From the NCBI RefSeq assembly GCF_964340395.1, contig NC_135558.1:23795564-23859563 (forward strand): a stretch of DNA of 64,000 nt. Direction: 5' to 3'. How positions within the stretch are numbered: position 1 is the first letter of the stretch; every line of letters begins with the position of its first letter. Positions 28,701-43,700 of the stretch are shown in pieces. Both the position numbers and the translations under genes were made by a program. Origin of the DNA: Glandiceps talaboti. Lineage: Eukaryota > Hemichordata > Enteropneusta > Spengelidae. The notes below the pieces were generated by a model. That model was not told the DNA's origin. It searched no databases and saw only the letters and a list, made by a program, of their open reading frames with translations.

Positions 28701-31700
28701 TTTTAGTCGATCATCTTCTAAACATTTAAGACGAAAATGTTATAACTGTCAGAAGCATGGTCATATTGCTAGTCAGTGTCGACAAAAGCGACCATTTCAT
28801 ACTTCTAACTCTACTGTAAAGCATGCAGGAGGTATCAAGGTAAATACATCCAGCATGCTAAATAAACCTTCTTTAAGTAATATGGAAATTGATGACTTTA
28901 AAGTTTCAAATAATAACATGATAAATGTTGACATATACAACCACAAAATTCCAGCACTGATTGACACAGGTGCAACAAATTCAGTTATTTGTACTACTTT
29001 GTTGAAAAAGATACCTAAATTAAATCGTTTACGAATTTCGAAATCACAACATCGATCTATAAATTTACCTTCCGGTCATCAATTGCCAATTATTGGAACT
29101 ATTGTAATTCCAGTCAGATTTGGGAACCGTTGTATCAATATGCCAGTCCATATAATTAGAAATTTACACAAGAATCTAATTATAGGGATGGACTTTTTGA
29201 CTAAACACAAAGCTGTTGTGGACATAGCCAGTCGAAAATTGTCACTGCGATCAGCATTATTAATGCGCGCAAATGAGAAATGTTTGATACCTGCTAATTC
29301 AGAATGCATTATAACTGCGCGACTTAGGAAAAATTATCCTAATGGTGTTTTAGGTATAACACCGAATATAAGTTCATTAAGTCATTTAGGTTTGGCTACA
29401 GCAAGAGTGTTAACCAAAACACACAACAATTTGGTTTCTGTTAGAATAGTCAACACAAATGACAAAGACATAATTCTCAGAAGGAATACTCGTTTGGGGT
29501 CATTTTCACCACTACCAAATGACACTGAACTATACCATTTTGACAGTGACCTACATACCAGAGACCGGACAGCTGTTAACACCACAACTACACAAGGACA
29601 AGACGAATTCTTTTCACAATTTAATCTCAATGAGGATGACTTGACAAACCAACAACTACATGACCTTCGCTCAATTCTTTGGAAGCACAGGGATGCCTTT
29701 GTAGATAAATCTGGTAGATTAGGGTACTGTGATTTGATCAAACATCGAATTGAGTTGGAACCTAATGCTAGACCAGTATCTAGACCACCATATCGTGTTT
29801 CACCAGAGAAAAGAAATGAAATTAGACGACAATTAGATAATTTGCTAGATCAAGGAATAATTAAACCCTCCACATCACCATATTCGTCACCATTACTACT
29901 CGTTAAGAAACCTTCAGGGGCGGGGTGGCGCTTAGTTGTTGATTATAGAGAATTGAACAAACAAACAGTACCGATAGTATTTCCGTTGCCAGGGGTAACA
30001 GATGCAATCGATATGGTGGGAAGTCAGGCTCCAAAATACTTTACTACATTAGATATGACAAGCGGATTTTGGCAATTGGCTATAAATGACAAAGATTCGT
30101 ACAAAACTGCGTTTGTTAGTCTTGATGGGAAATTTGAATGGAAGACTTTACCACAGGGATTACGCAATAGTAGCTGTTCGTTTCAGCAAACAATGCAGTT
30201 TCTGTTCCGAAAAATGCTGTGGGAAAACTTAGTAATTTATGTGGATGATTTAATTTTGTTCAGCAAAACATTTAGTGATCACCTAGATCACCTGGAAATG
30301 GTCCTCACACGTTTGCGTTCAGCTAATCTCAAACTTGGTCCAAAGAAATGTCATTTTGCCAAACGAGAAGTTAAATTTCTAGGACATATCTTAAATGAGA
30401 ATGGTATTGCAACTGACCCAAATAAAATACAAGCCGTCAAAACTTTTCCAGTCCCGAAAAATGTGAAACAGTTAAAGTCCTTTTTAGGCTTAGCCGGCTT
30501 CTATCGTAAGTTCATAAAGGATTTTTCCAAGATTGCGGGCCCATTATATGATCTATTCAAAAAGGACAAAAAGTTCGTCTGGGATGATAAATGTCAACAG
30601 GCATTTGATGCATTGAAACATGCACTGGTCAATGCTCCGCTATTAGGTTATCCACGATATGGACAGCCATTTATCCTTTATACCGATGCATCTGCGTATA
30701 GTGTTGGCTATGTTTTAGCACAAAACCAGGACAATGTAGAACATCCAATTTGTTATGGAGGAAGATCGCTTAGCCGTAGGCAGCGAAATTATACAACGAC
30801 TGAACGTGAGGCTCTTGCAGTATTGCATGGTTTAGCTCAATGTGATGCATATCTTCGTGGAAACCGTTTTACAGTAGTTACTGATCATGCAAATTTGCCA
30901 TATCTATTCAAAACAAAAACATCTAGCGGTCGTATAGCCAGATGGGTATTAAAAGTACAGGAATATACATTTGATATCGAGCACAGATCAGGTTTGAGTA
31001 TTCCACATGCAGATTGTCTATCAAGACGTAAATATCCAAAAGAGACATACAAAGATTCAGATTTTAGTACATCTGATACTTGCACAAGTCAGGCCACTCA
31101 AACTGACGATGTCATTCCCTCAGTGTTAACTCTGGAGATACCAGACAATACTATCATACCTGAAATTGCACATATGCAAACAAACACAGCTGATGATTCT
31201 ATTGTTGATATAAGGTATTTATATGAGAAATCTGATAGTGAAGTTGCATTAAGCCGGCAAAATAACTCGCGAAACTCAGAGATTACTTCTTCACTTAATA
31301 ACGTTATAGATGTTGATGACTTCGACATAAGGTCGGAACACATGTCAAAATTGCAAAGAGCAGACCGGCACATAAAGCCTATTATAGCTTATTTGGAGAA
31401 TGGTGAACTACCAAAAGAAGCAAAACATGCACAAAAATTAATTCAAGGACATGCGAATTATGTGTTATTAAACAATGTCCTATACCATTATTGGTCCCCC
31501 ACAGGAAAGTCGTACAAGGCGAAAGATTGTATTAGACAACTTGTCGTGCCTAAAACATTACAACTTTACATACTAAAGCGAATTCATGATGATGTCACAG
31601 GAGGTCATTTGGGAACTTCAAGGACATTACATGCGATCAGAACAAAATACTATTGGGATAATCTACTTAAGGACGTCAATGATTATGTAGCTTCATGTTC

Positions 31701-34700
31701 TCATTGTCATATGAGAAAAAGAGGGCGTCGTTATAGAAGTCAATTATTGCCAATACCTGTTAATGGTTTAATGGACCGCATTGGTTTTGATTTCTTAGGC
31801 AAATTAAAGACTACGAAACGCGGAAACAGTTACATTCTGGTAGTTACAGAATATCTTTCCAAGTTTGCATGGGCCTTCGCTCTTCCGAATACTCGGGCGG
31901 AAACAGTCGCTAAGGTATTATTTGAGGATATCTTTTGTGTATATGGATTCCCAAATTCCGTGTTATCAGATCAAGGAGCATCGTTCATGTCACATCTTAT
32001 TAAGGAAGTATGTAGATTTTTTGATATTACAAAGACACGTTCATCTGCATATCACCCAGCATGCAACGGGCTCACTGAACGTATGAACAGTACGCTTTTA
32101 AATATGTTATCAATGTATACATCAGACGAATCTGATGATTGGGATGTATATCTCCAATCTGTGTTATTTGCATATAGGGCCACACCCCATGAAACTACGA
32201 AAATGTCACCTTTCAAAGTGATGTTCGGTACTGAACCTAGACTTCCGGTTGATGCTGAAATATTACCGCGACTAGGTGTATCAAGGAATGTCGATTTTCA
32301 TCTTCATGAAATGGCAAGATGTAGAAACATGGCGATACAGTTAGCAAAGGAGAACATAACAAAGGCACAAGCAGTTATGAAAATGCGTTATGATGCAAAA
32401 GCGAATACATCACATAAGTTTACAGTAGGTGATATAGTGTATCTTCATCATCCAGCCGTAAAAGTTGGATGCAGTCCAAAGTTTCATCATCCATTTCGGG
32501 GACCTTTTCGTATCAAGGAACAAGTCTCACCTGTCAATTTCAAACTTCAATATATTGACAGTTCTAAGAAATACAATAAGGTGATTCATGCAAATAGGTT
32601 AAAACATGCCCGTTTACGGCCAGACCATCTTCTAAGTGGCAGAAATACTGACATGCACACTTCAGACGATGTAGAAAATAGCCAAGGCATTGATCCGTTA
32701 GTGAACCAAAGAACACAAAGTACAAACTACCATTTACAATCTGATACAGAATTGTATAGCATCCCACAGGACCAGAGTGCTCCTGAAACAGGAAGCAAGC
32801 AAATACAGACTACAGCCTCTAAAACTTGGCGTAACAATGTACGCACACGTGCTGAGAGACGGAGGTTAGAACAGAGTGTTGAGAATGACTCTGATGTAAA
32901 TACTGATAAAGACGACAATGATAACTATTTTAGTATAGAGAAAATTATGAAAGGACGGTACAAAAATGGTCAATTGCAATATCTAATCAAGTGGGCTGGA
33001 TTTTCATCCGACAAAAACTCATGGGAACCTAGTCAGAATCTGAACAAAGCTGCATTAGAGGTCCTCAAACGTGCACCAGTTCCAATTATGGGGTCACCAA
33101 AGGGCAAACAAAAATGTCCATAATCATTTATAGATACAAAGAAAATTGCACCCATATACTCGATGAGAAAGGACTATTTTCACTTGAGCAGCGTGCATAA
33201 TTTCTAGTGGTATTGATTCAAAGTGTATATTGAATTGCAATGAGAAAATTACCAACCTACTTATGGTCAATCAGGTTACTTGTAATGAAAACTAAATTGA
33301 CTTATTGGATTAATATTAATGGTCTTAATAGTTCTGTATAAGTCGTTAACATACTGAAGATGTCAAATTTTAAACATGGATGAACAGCTAAGATGCCTGT
33401 AATGTTTAAATAATGACGTAGGGTTTCTTACACGACAATGATTGTGTTGGCGCAACTGACTTTTCTTGATGACTGTAACAGCTGATTAGTTAGTGTAACT
33501 TAAGGATAGCTGTAAGACAATACATTTAGGTCAGTGTTCTTGATAGCTGATATCAGGGTGAAATCACAAGTTACTGGACTTAGATTACTTGAATAACATT
33601 GACTGGTTAATTTTGACTTCACTAAACAAAGACGACGTCACTGACACACACTTTTATGCTACACCATTTTTCATAATATTGATTTCGTCTGCAGTTAAAG
33701 ATTCAATTTGGAATATGATCACGAATATGGCATGCTGACCATTTGTCAGTGACAATTTTCAATATTGGCGTGATGAAATATTTAAGAGTTAATATTTATT
33801 CATAGCATAGATATTTAATGTCATCATTTGATTTTACGAGACAGATACCTACATTCCTTTCAGATAGGAATACTTATGTTATAATTTAGTTATGTACACG
33901 ATGAATCGGGTATAACTTGGTCAACATTAAAACATTCTTCTAATTATATTTCTTTATGTTCAACTTTTAAATGCTGCAGATATAAAATTCCTAGCAAAGT
34001 TCTTTAGACCTGAGAATTCTATTGATGAATGTACTTGTCTGGTAGTGTTAATGAAAATAGAGGGGGCCCGAACAGTACGTTATGGATGGTCATATCTATC
34101 AGTATGATTGTGTGAATGATTGAAAAAGACTGGCCAGTCGAACGTATGTTTGTGATGTGATTGAGAAGTACACAATTCAATAGCCAACTCAGGATATAAT
34201 TATTCTACGATTCAATTTTCGACTTATCTGTGATGTCTCTCTTTGATGTCATTTATTCATTGAAGTACATGTTGACTAAATAAGTATATCTGGTTCGGAA
34301 TTTGAGATTTTAGCACTCTTAGTTTTCAAGGGTCGTATAAATTTTACATTTCTAACACTTCATACGAAACAGCATTAATTACTTCTAAGACTTTTCAATT
34401 TTCATTTATGAAGGGTAAATTATTTTTTAGATATTTTAGTCTGTAACGAGGGCGTTACAAATTTTGGAAAGAGGGGAAAGTGTCACAGATGACATATTTA
34501 TATTTCAGTAAACTGAATATTTTAACAACATCGAATGGCCTAGTTTGACTGAAAGGTCAATAGACTGTCTCAAGGATATTGGATTTAGACCACACAGGAT
34601 TCCAAGCATACTCGAATACATGAGACGACAGTCTGCATTTCATAAATATCTAGGATTCATAGTGATCATTCATCAATGTTTTAAAATTACTTTTAGGGTA

Positions 34701-37700
34701 TTATAACGCCCATGAAAACTCTATATGGAGTGCATTAATTATTTGGCCATTGGCCATGCGTTATGTATATTTAGACTTTAAGGACGTCACAATAAAGCAC
34801 ACTGAGACAGGCACTTCAGCTCAGATTTGGCAAGAGGACTTGGCTTCGCGGGAAGTCAATGAACGAGGCACTATGCTGGGTGTTTGCCTTCGTCTCGAGT
34901 GTAGATTTACACACAAACTGTGTAGTCTGAGCTAATTCCCTTTAAAGTTCAAGTGTGATCCTGGTACGTACATACAGAAGTTGAGTCAGATATGAGATAT
35001 GAGAGTGATTCGGGCGTTATTACTTGGTCTATCAGCTGTGTGCGAACAACAGTAGTAATACTAATTACCAGACTGGTACATTGTGTTCATGTACAAGAAG
35101 GCATTTTAGTCACTACTTATTTTAACTAATTACCAGACTGGTACATTGTGTTCATGTACAAGAAGGCATTTTAGTCACTACTTATTTTTACTAATTACCA
35201 GACTGGTACATTGTGTTCATGTACAAGAAGGCATTTTAGTCACTACTTATTTTTACTAATTACCAGACTGGTACAATGTGTTCATTTACAAGGCATTTTA
35301 GTCACTACTTATTTTTACTAATTACCAGACTGGTACATTGTGTTCATGTACAAGAAGGCATTTTAGTCACTACTTATTTTTACTAATTACCAGACTGGTA
35401 CATTGTGTTCATGTATAAGAAGGCATTTTAGTCACTACTTATTTTAACTAATTACCAGACTGGTACATTGTGTTCATGTACAAGAAGGCATTTTAGTCAC
35501 TACTTATTTTAACTAATTACCAGACTGGTACATTGTGTTCATGTACAAGAAGGCATTTTAGTCACTACTTATTTTAACTAATTACCAGACTGGTACATTG
35601 TGTTCATGTACAAGAAGGCATTTTAGTCACTACTTATTTTTACTAATTACCAGACTGGTACATTGTGTTCATGTACAAGAAGGCATTTTAGTCACTACTT
35701 ATTTTTACTAATTACTAGACTGGTACATTGTGTTCATGTACAAGAAGGCATTTTAGTCACTACTTATTTTTACTAATTACCAGACTGGTACATTGTGTTC
35801 ATGTACAAGAAGGCATTTTAGTCACTACTTATTTTTACTAATTACTAGACTGGTACATTGTGTTCATGTACAAGAAGGCATTTTAGTCACTACTTATTTT
35901 AACTAATTACCAGACTGGTACATTGTGTTCATGTACAAGAAGGCATTTTAGTCACTATTTATTTTAACTAATTACCAGACTGGTACATTGTGTTCATGTA
36001 CAAGAAGGCATTTTAGTCACTACTTATTTTTACTAATTACTAGACTGGTACATTGTGTTCATGTATAAGAAGGCATTTTAGTCACTACTTATTTTAACTA
36101 ATTACCAGACTGGTACATTGTGTTCATTTACAAGGCATTTTAGTCACTACTTATTTTAACTAATTACCAGACTGGTACATTGTGTTCATGTAGAAGAAGG
36201 CATTTTAGTCACTACTTATTTTAACTAATTACCAGACTGGTACAATGTGTTCATTTACAAGGCATTTTAGTCACTATTTATTTTTACTAATTACCAGACT
36301 GGTACATTGTGTTCATTTACAAGGCATTTTAGTCACTACTTATTTTAACTAATTACCAGACTGGTACATTGTGTTCATGTAGAAGAAGGCATTTTAGTCA
36401 CTACTTATTTTAACTAATTACCAGACTGGTACAATGTGTTCATTTACAAGGCATTTTAGTCACTACTTATTTTAACTAATTACCAGACTGGTACATTGTG
36501 TTCATGTAGAAGAAGGCATTTTAGTCACTACTTATTTTAACTAATTACCAGACTGGTACATTGTGTTCATTTACAAGAAGGCATTTTAGTCACTATTTAT
36601 TTTAACTAATTACCAGACTGGTACATTGTGTTCATGTATAAGAAGGCATTTTAGTCACTACTTATTTTAACTAATTACCAGACTGGTACAATGTGTTCAT
36701 TTACAAGAAGGCATTTTAGTCACTATTTATTTTAACTAATTACCAGACTGGTACAATGTGTTCATTTACAAGAAGGCATTTTAGTCACTACTTATTTTAA
36801 CTAATTACCAGACTGGTACAATGTGTTCATTTACAAGAAGGCATTTTAGTCACTATTTATTTTAACTAATTACCAGACTGGTACAATGTGTTCATTTACA
36901 AGAAGGCATTTTAGTCACTACTTATTTTAACTAATTACCAGATTGGTACATTGTGTTCATGTACAAGAAGGCATTTTAGTCACTACTTATTTTAACTAAT
37001 TACCAGATTGGTACATTGTGTTCATTTACAAGAAGGCATTTTAGTCACTACTTATTTTTTACTAATTACCAGATTGGTACATTGTGTTCATGTATTACAA
37101 GGCATTTTAGTCACTACTTATTTTTGTATTTTTGCTTTCCAGCAAAATGAGTGAAAATAAATCTTTAGCGAAATTTTTCAGGTTTACAGTATCATGTCCG
37201 CAGACACAGACAGACAGACAGACAGACAGACACACACACACACACACACACACACATCCACAGACAGAAGTGTAACATAACCTTCCCTTATGGTCTGCAA
37301 TTTGCCTTTACATTTGGACTATCCGTAAAATTGCCCATGGGCGATCATTTGGCAGGTGGGCGTCTATTGGGTTTTTCAGATTCACCGGCAAGAATTTTTC
37401 ATTGTTATATTGGTAACGTTAGTTTTTATTCCGTTGAAAAAACCCATAAACTTAGAGTGTCAATAAAAAATGGGCGTTTTTTCCACGAGAAGAAAGTGAT
37501 CGTGAAGGTAGGTACAGACACTTTTGTGCTGAGCCTGGTCGGTCAACAAGCCGGCAGATGACTCATTGAGATCCGCAGACGTCACTGTCAATGCGACACA
37601 CTGCGTCTAAAAATAGGTCAGGGTAATTTGCATGGTGAGTGTGCACACAAAGTGAACGAGTGAGAGTTGAAGTTGAAAATAAATGAGTTCATGGAGATTT

Positions 37701-40700
37701 AACGAATGGTACAAGACTAATGTCAAGTTTATCCAGGGGTGAACAAATCGTTTTGTGAACTGGTGGTCCCCGGACCAGTGCTTAAAAAATGCAGTAGTCC
37801 TGCTATAAAAATTAGTGGTCCCAGGTCCCGCTAATGTGAAACTTTGAATCTTGCCTATGAATCTGTATATTCAGACGCACACCACTTTTAGTTGAACAAT
37901 ATCCAATTTATAATAATAAATATAAAGTTGACATGCTTGGTTTCAGTCAATTGACAATTCTATTCTATTTGTAATGGTCATCTTTGAGGCATCGACGACA
38001 TGAAAAACCTTGAATGACAACTTCACTTGGATCTCAGGAAGGATCAGGAATTGACAGAAATATGCGACAAGAATATTGCATTATTGGAAAACAGTGTTAA
38101 TAATGGTTCAACAGTGCAGTATAACGACAAAAGTTGTACTACGTTTGGTCAAACTTGTAGGGAAAACCCACAGGCATTAGTTTCCTGAGTTATGTCTCAG
38201 AATATTTATATCAGAATACAATGAAATGTGGATAATATCGTTAATATTGACGTAGTCAGCCAACTATACATGAAAGGGGTAAAATTACACTTGTTTCTGT
38301 GATCGCGCAGGTTCACTCACTGCGAAAGAAGACAGTCCTCGGGGCTTTGGCAAATATCACATTACAGTGCTAAAAAAGATACTTCGTTGACTATCTGTAA
38401 CTCTAGAATCAGACTGTTCATTTTGTGTCTTGCTGGTCAGTTGTTTTCCTATAAATCCATAGCTCAAAAGATTGACCATTTTCCGTGTTGTCCATTTAAA
38501 AGTTTACAGCCGTTCACATTTCAGATCGGGTTTAAATTATTTACGAGATGGGTAGCCACACCGCAAATGTACTTGAGAAATGAAACACTGTAGCTTATTT
38601 GAGAGGTAGTGTGGATGTCCTATGTTTACAGATAGTAACCATGGTAACAGATAAGATATGGGGGGGGAATGCCTTGGCGCATACCATTTCTCTCTAGGGT
38701 TGGTCTTAGCACACATTAATTTTAGTTACACCTTAATTGCATGTAAGGAGAAAATGAAACAGATGGTGTATATTTTTGATCGTGTAATGTTTTATATATT
38801 ACAAAGTAAATGATAATAAGCAGCATAAATGCTCAGATTTGGAATGCATTTGTGTTATGTGTCTAACAAGCAATGCACACACCCGAAATGGAATGAGCCA
38901 CTACGAGCCACTACACACATGCATTGGTGGGAGACTTCATTTCATGATAAATCATTTGATTAAAAGGGGTTCTACTATAAATCATTTGAAGCTCCTTTAT
39001 GAATAAAAACAATATTACAAACAACACTGATAGAATGATAGCAAATAAAATGTTTCATTTGATATATTTGAATTATTATAATTCCTAATTCCTAATTGTT
39101 ATGTCCCTAAACTTGTATGTCCCCTTTAGTAACGATATGAGCCACATGGCTGTTGAGTGTTGACTGCCAAATAATCGCCCTGAGCTTCTATTTAGTTCCT
39201 CTGTTGTGGTTCCGAATTTGCCGATTTTCCGAATAGTGGCCCAGGACTAGTTTTCGGAAAACTACGGTAAAGGTCAAATGACACTGCTATATGACCTTTG
39301 CATTTGAATGTCATGGTTACTTTGTAAAGGTCAAATGACACTGCTATTTGATCTTTGAATGTCATGGTTACTTTGTAAAGGTCAAATGACACTGCTATTT
39401 GATCTTTGAATGTCATGGTTACTTTGTAAAGGTCAAATGACACTGCTATTTGATCTTTGAATGTCATGGTTACTTTGTAAAGGTCAAGTGACACTGCTAT
39501 TTGATCTTTGAATGTCATGGTACATGTAACTTTGTAAAGTTCAAATGATGCTGCTGGTTGATCTTTCATGAATTATGAAGACAGCTTTATTTTTACAAAA
39601 GGTTCAAAACTTTTGTGACAGAAAGTACCAGAAGCCCATGTACTTGTTGGATTGGTGAATCTGCAAGTTGTTTCGGTTACAGAGAAAGGACATTGAGGTG
39701 ACATATACCTACATGTAGTATCATTGTGGTTATACAGAGAAAGGACATTGTGGTGATATATACCTACATGTAGTATCATTGTGGTTATACAGAGAAAGGA
39801 CATTGTGGTGATATATACCTACATGTAGTATCATTGTGGTTATACAGAGAAAGGACATTGTGGTGACATATACCTACATGTAGTATCATTGTGGTTATAC
39901 AGAGAAAGGACATTGTGGTGACATATACCTACATGTAGTATCATTGTGGTTATACAGAGAAAGGACATTGTGGTGACATATACCTACATGTAGTATCATT
40001 GTGGTTATACAGAGAAAGGACATTGTGGTGACATATACCTACATGTAGTATCATTGTGGTTATACAGAGAAAGGACATTGTGGTGATATATACCTACATG
40101 TAGTATCATTGTGGTTATACAGAGAAAGGACATTGTGGTGATATATACCTACATGTAGTATCATTGTGGTTATACAGAGAAAGGACATTGTGGTGATATA
40201 TACCTACATGTAGTATCATTGTGGTTATACAGAGAAAGGACATTGTGGTGACATATACCTATACATGTATGATGAAGTATCATTGTGGCTTTGAAAAGTT
40301 TATGTACCAATACTCACATTCTCTTTTTCCATTGATATCCTCATAGAATTTCTGGTTGCTGTCCTGAATCAAAGATTGCTGTTGCTGGTGATGCTCAGGG
40401 TCTGGTTTAATCAGACGAGTTGGCACCTTCCAGTGCATAAACATCTAGAAGAATAACAAGAAAAGAACTTTTGATTACTAACATAGTTAACTGTTTGGAC
40501 CATACCGGTATCACACATATATGAATATATAACGAATTTTCAATAACAACAAAAATTACCCATGGGTCCATCACATGTATAAATATATATGTTTGTATAT
40601 GAATGATTTAACGAAATTCTTTCATTGTGAGCATATAAGTTAACATGTGATGTCCTGAGACTAATGAACACGATTGGCATTGTAACACAACTGTAGTTTA

Positions 40701-43700
40701 TGTGCTTCTTTTTTTTTTTAAAACGTTTTTCCAAATGCTGACCCAGCCCTGTTGTTATATATGCAATATACACCACCATTTTACTGTTGTTATGGGCAGT
40801 ATCTTAGTTGCTATGTGACTACATAAATGTATGTAAATTTGTTTAAAGTGTATCAACTTGCCCAACGATCCCTGCTGTTATCTTTGCAATATAAGGGTAT
40901 ATCCATTATCACTGCATTGTTGCTATGGGCTAGACATACTTATAATAGTATTTCCTTTAATACCCATGGAAAACTTCAAGAACTCATATCACAACATGCA
41001 GAGCCACAATATTTTTGTCACATAATAGGCTAATTGATTCGATTTGCTTCGATCATATGGAAGCACGCCTCAAGTCATTACATGTAAATAGCATTGTCTA
41101 CCACTCAATAGCCAAGGTTCATATAAATTACTTGCTAAGTTTCGATGAAAATGATGTAAAAGAAAGGATTTTATTATCAGCAATAAAGATTTAAAAAGAA
41201 TTACGAAATTTCTTGAGTCTCTGGTTTTTATTTAAAGACTTTAGCCTAGTTGATATTCATTAGTGGATTTTGCAACGAATCATAGTATACTAGTGTGGAT
41301 GACCAGACTGTGTGTTTATTTAACCACAACACAGTCTGGTCAAATTACCTTAATCAGCACATATTCCTATTGCATTCATATAAACATGATTATGTTGTTG
41401 CGTCCCAACGTGATTAAGTTTAAATGGACTTGCGGTGGAGTCATGGTTGGACATTGGACATCGTGAAAACAGCTGTACCAAATGAATATTTAATAAGCGG
41501 TGACGACAGCCCGTTATTAGTTCCCGCCAGACATAGTCCGGGATGGGGACTTATGGCTTGGGTTCCGTCCGTCCGTAGCCGTTTCTTGGAGATGCCTTGA
41601 CCAATTTTTTTCAAACTTGGTACAGGGGCAACATACTATGGCATACATATGCATGTCAATTTGTTTCATGATATGATCTAATATGGCCAACTAGTAGCCA
41701 TTTTTTTTTTGCGAATTTTTTTCTGTCCAAAGCCTTGACTCAGACATGCTTGAACAGATCTCATTCAAAGTTGGTATTAGCACAGTGTTCTATGACATAC
41801 ATATGCATATCCATTTTCATTGTGATACAATCCGATATGGCTGCCTGGCAGCCATTTTGTTGGCGCAGTAAACCCAATCATAGCGAGGACTATGTCATTC
41901 TCAATGACTTGTTACTAGTGACATGCACTCTTGTGCTTTGCTCACTATGGGCTGAACCATAATTAACTCTTTTCGTCAGGGTCTTGACTATACTGTGAGG
42001 GAAGGTATAAATCGGAACAGTACTGTATAGGAACTAGACTACATGGCATCAGAAGTATACAGTTTAGGGAACCAATGATTCAAATATCGCAATGTGTTCA
42101 TCATAGCCATTAGTATGATTGGACAATATTGATGTCAGCAATTAATGTCGTAACCCCAATGCATGGTTATGAGCGAAAGCCTGCAACTAGATTGGAGCCA
42201 CATCCGCTTTAATTTCTGATTGTTTTGAAGTTTGAGACATTATTTCTGTACAACTTTAAGCAATCTACATAATTGATAAATATGGATTATATCAAATGGA
42301 TAAATTCAACCAGAGTATGCTCTCCAAGGCCATATGTACACTACGTTCAGAGTGTGAATTTATCTGTGAGTGATGAATCTTCTTTCATTGACGATTTTAC
42401 TATGTTCAATAAATTGATTTGGCTTTTTATGTAGGAATGTGTCCTACAATAGCAACAATAGTGAAAATACTAGTGATTTTGGAGAGTATTGGGTTCAAGT
42501 AAATTCATAAATTCTATTGCTGATTGGGACCTTGATAACTAGGAGCTCAACTAGTTGATATCAAAATGTCTCTAATGATAACTAGAATGTATTGACTCAA
42601 AAAATAAATAATTTGAACCAAGCATAATGTTCTGATTGCCGAAAGAACATTTTTTAAGGTTTTGGTATGGAGCATTTTAATGCACCTCAAAACAAAACAT
42701 AGCATTGTAAAAATTGACACAGTGGATAGTTTGTCTCGCTTGAAGTGGACATACTGATATAGTTTCTATACTGAACTAATGAGATGGCACAAATATGCTA
42801 TATGTAAGTTAATACAAACATTCAAATGTCAACAAAGTTTATTTGCTTGTACATGTGGATCATATATCAATTTAACACTCTATTGTTTGTCTATTAGTAC
42901 GCTTATTGTGGCAGATTGCCATGTGTCAGTTATAAGTTGTGTTACATAGCAACAGTTGTTAGGACCACATTCAGCTTTATACTACCAGAACCAGTTTAAG
43001 TTATGTTAGAAACCCTGGAATCAAGAATCATTTGGGGATGTAGTTTTCTCTGCATGTTAAAAGTTACTCACTTGCAATCACTTGCAATTGACTGAACTAC
43101 AAACCTAGCACTACATGTAGTGTACACATGTAGGATATACATGTAACTTATAAACAACCCAATGACAGAATATACCGAAACACCCTACTATGCAATCAAC
43201 AGTCCAATGAGTGCCAGAACATACATGTAATTGTGATGTCATAGAAGGTATATTTTCATGAATATAAACTCAACTTGTTCCACTTTACACTCACATAACA
43301 GTACCATGTGTTATACCTTATTGAAAGCAAACCCCGTCATCTTACACTCACACAACAGTACCATGTGTTATACCTTATTGAAAGCAAACCCCGTCATCTT
43401 ACACTCACACAACAGTATCATATGTTATACCTTATTGAAAGCAAACCCCGTCATCTTACACTAACACAACAGTACCATGTGTTATACCTTATTGAAAGCA
43501 AACCCCGTCATCTTACACTAACACAACAGTACCATGTGTTATACCTTATTGAAAGCAAACCCCGTCATCTTACACTAACACAACAGTACCATGTGTTATA
43601 CCTTATTGAAAGCAAACCCCGTCATCTTACACTCACACAACAGTACCATGTGTTATACCTTATTGAAAGCAAACCCCGTCATCTTATACTCACACAACCC

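Larger units (their letters stand above)
27051..35060 (+). mobile_element. complete Ty3/Gypsy LTR retrotransposon (chromovirus), 8,010 bp
   Basis: Two 580-bp LTRs, identical by eye, flank a primer-binding site, one gag-pol reading frame, a long noncoding 3' part and a polypurine tract, with CTAAT target duplications outside. Protein order is Gag, zinc knuckle, protease, reverse transcriptase, RNase H, integrase, chromodomain, which defines the chromovirus branch of Metaviridae. No env frame is present. Intact ORF plus identical LTRs point to very recent insertion into the 65-bp minisatellite, in intron 2 of the host gene and on the opposite strand to it. Confidence 0.97.

Noticed and set aside
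28236-32918. Minus-strand open frames within the retrotransposon
   Set aside because: They are shadows of the gag-pol coding sequence in other frames.
33124-34465. Possible env gene of the retrotransposon
   Set aside because: No open frame of useful length, signal peptide or membrane segment is present on the plus strand.
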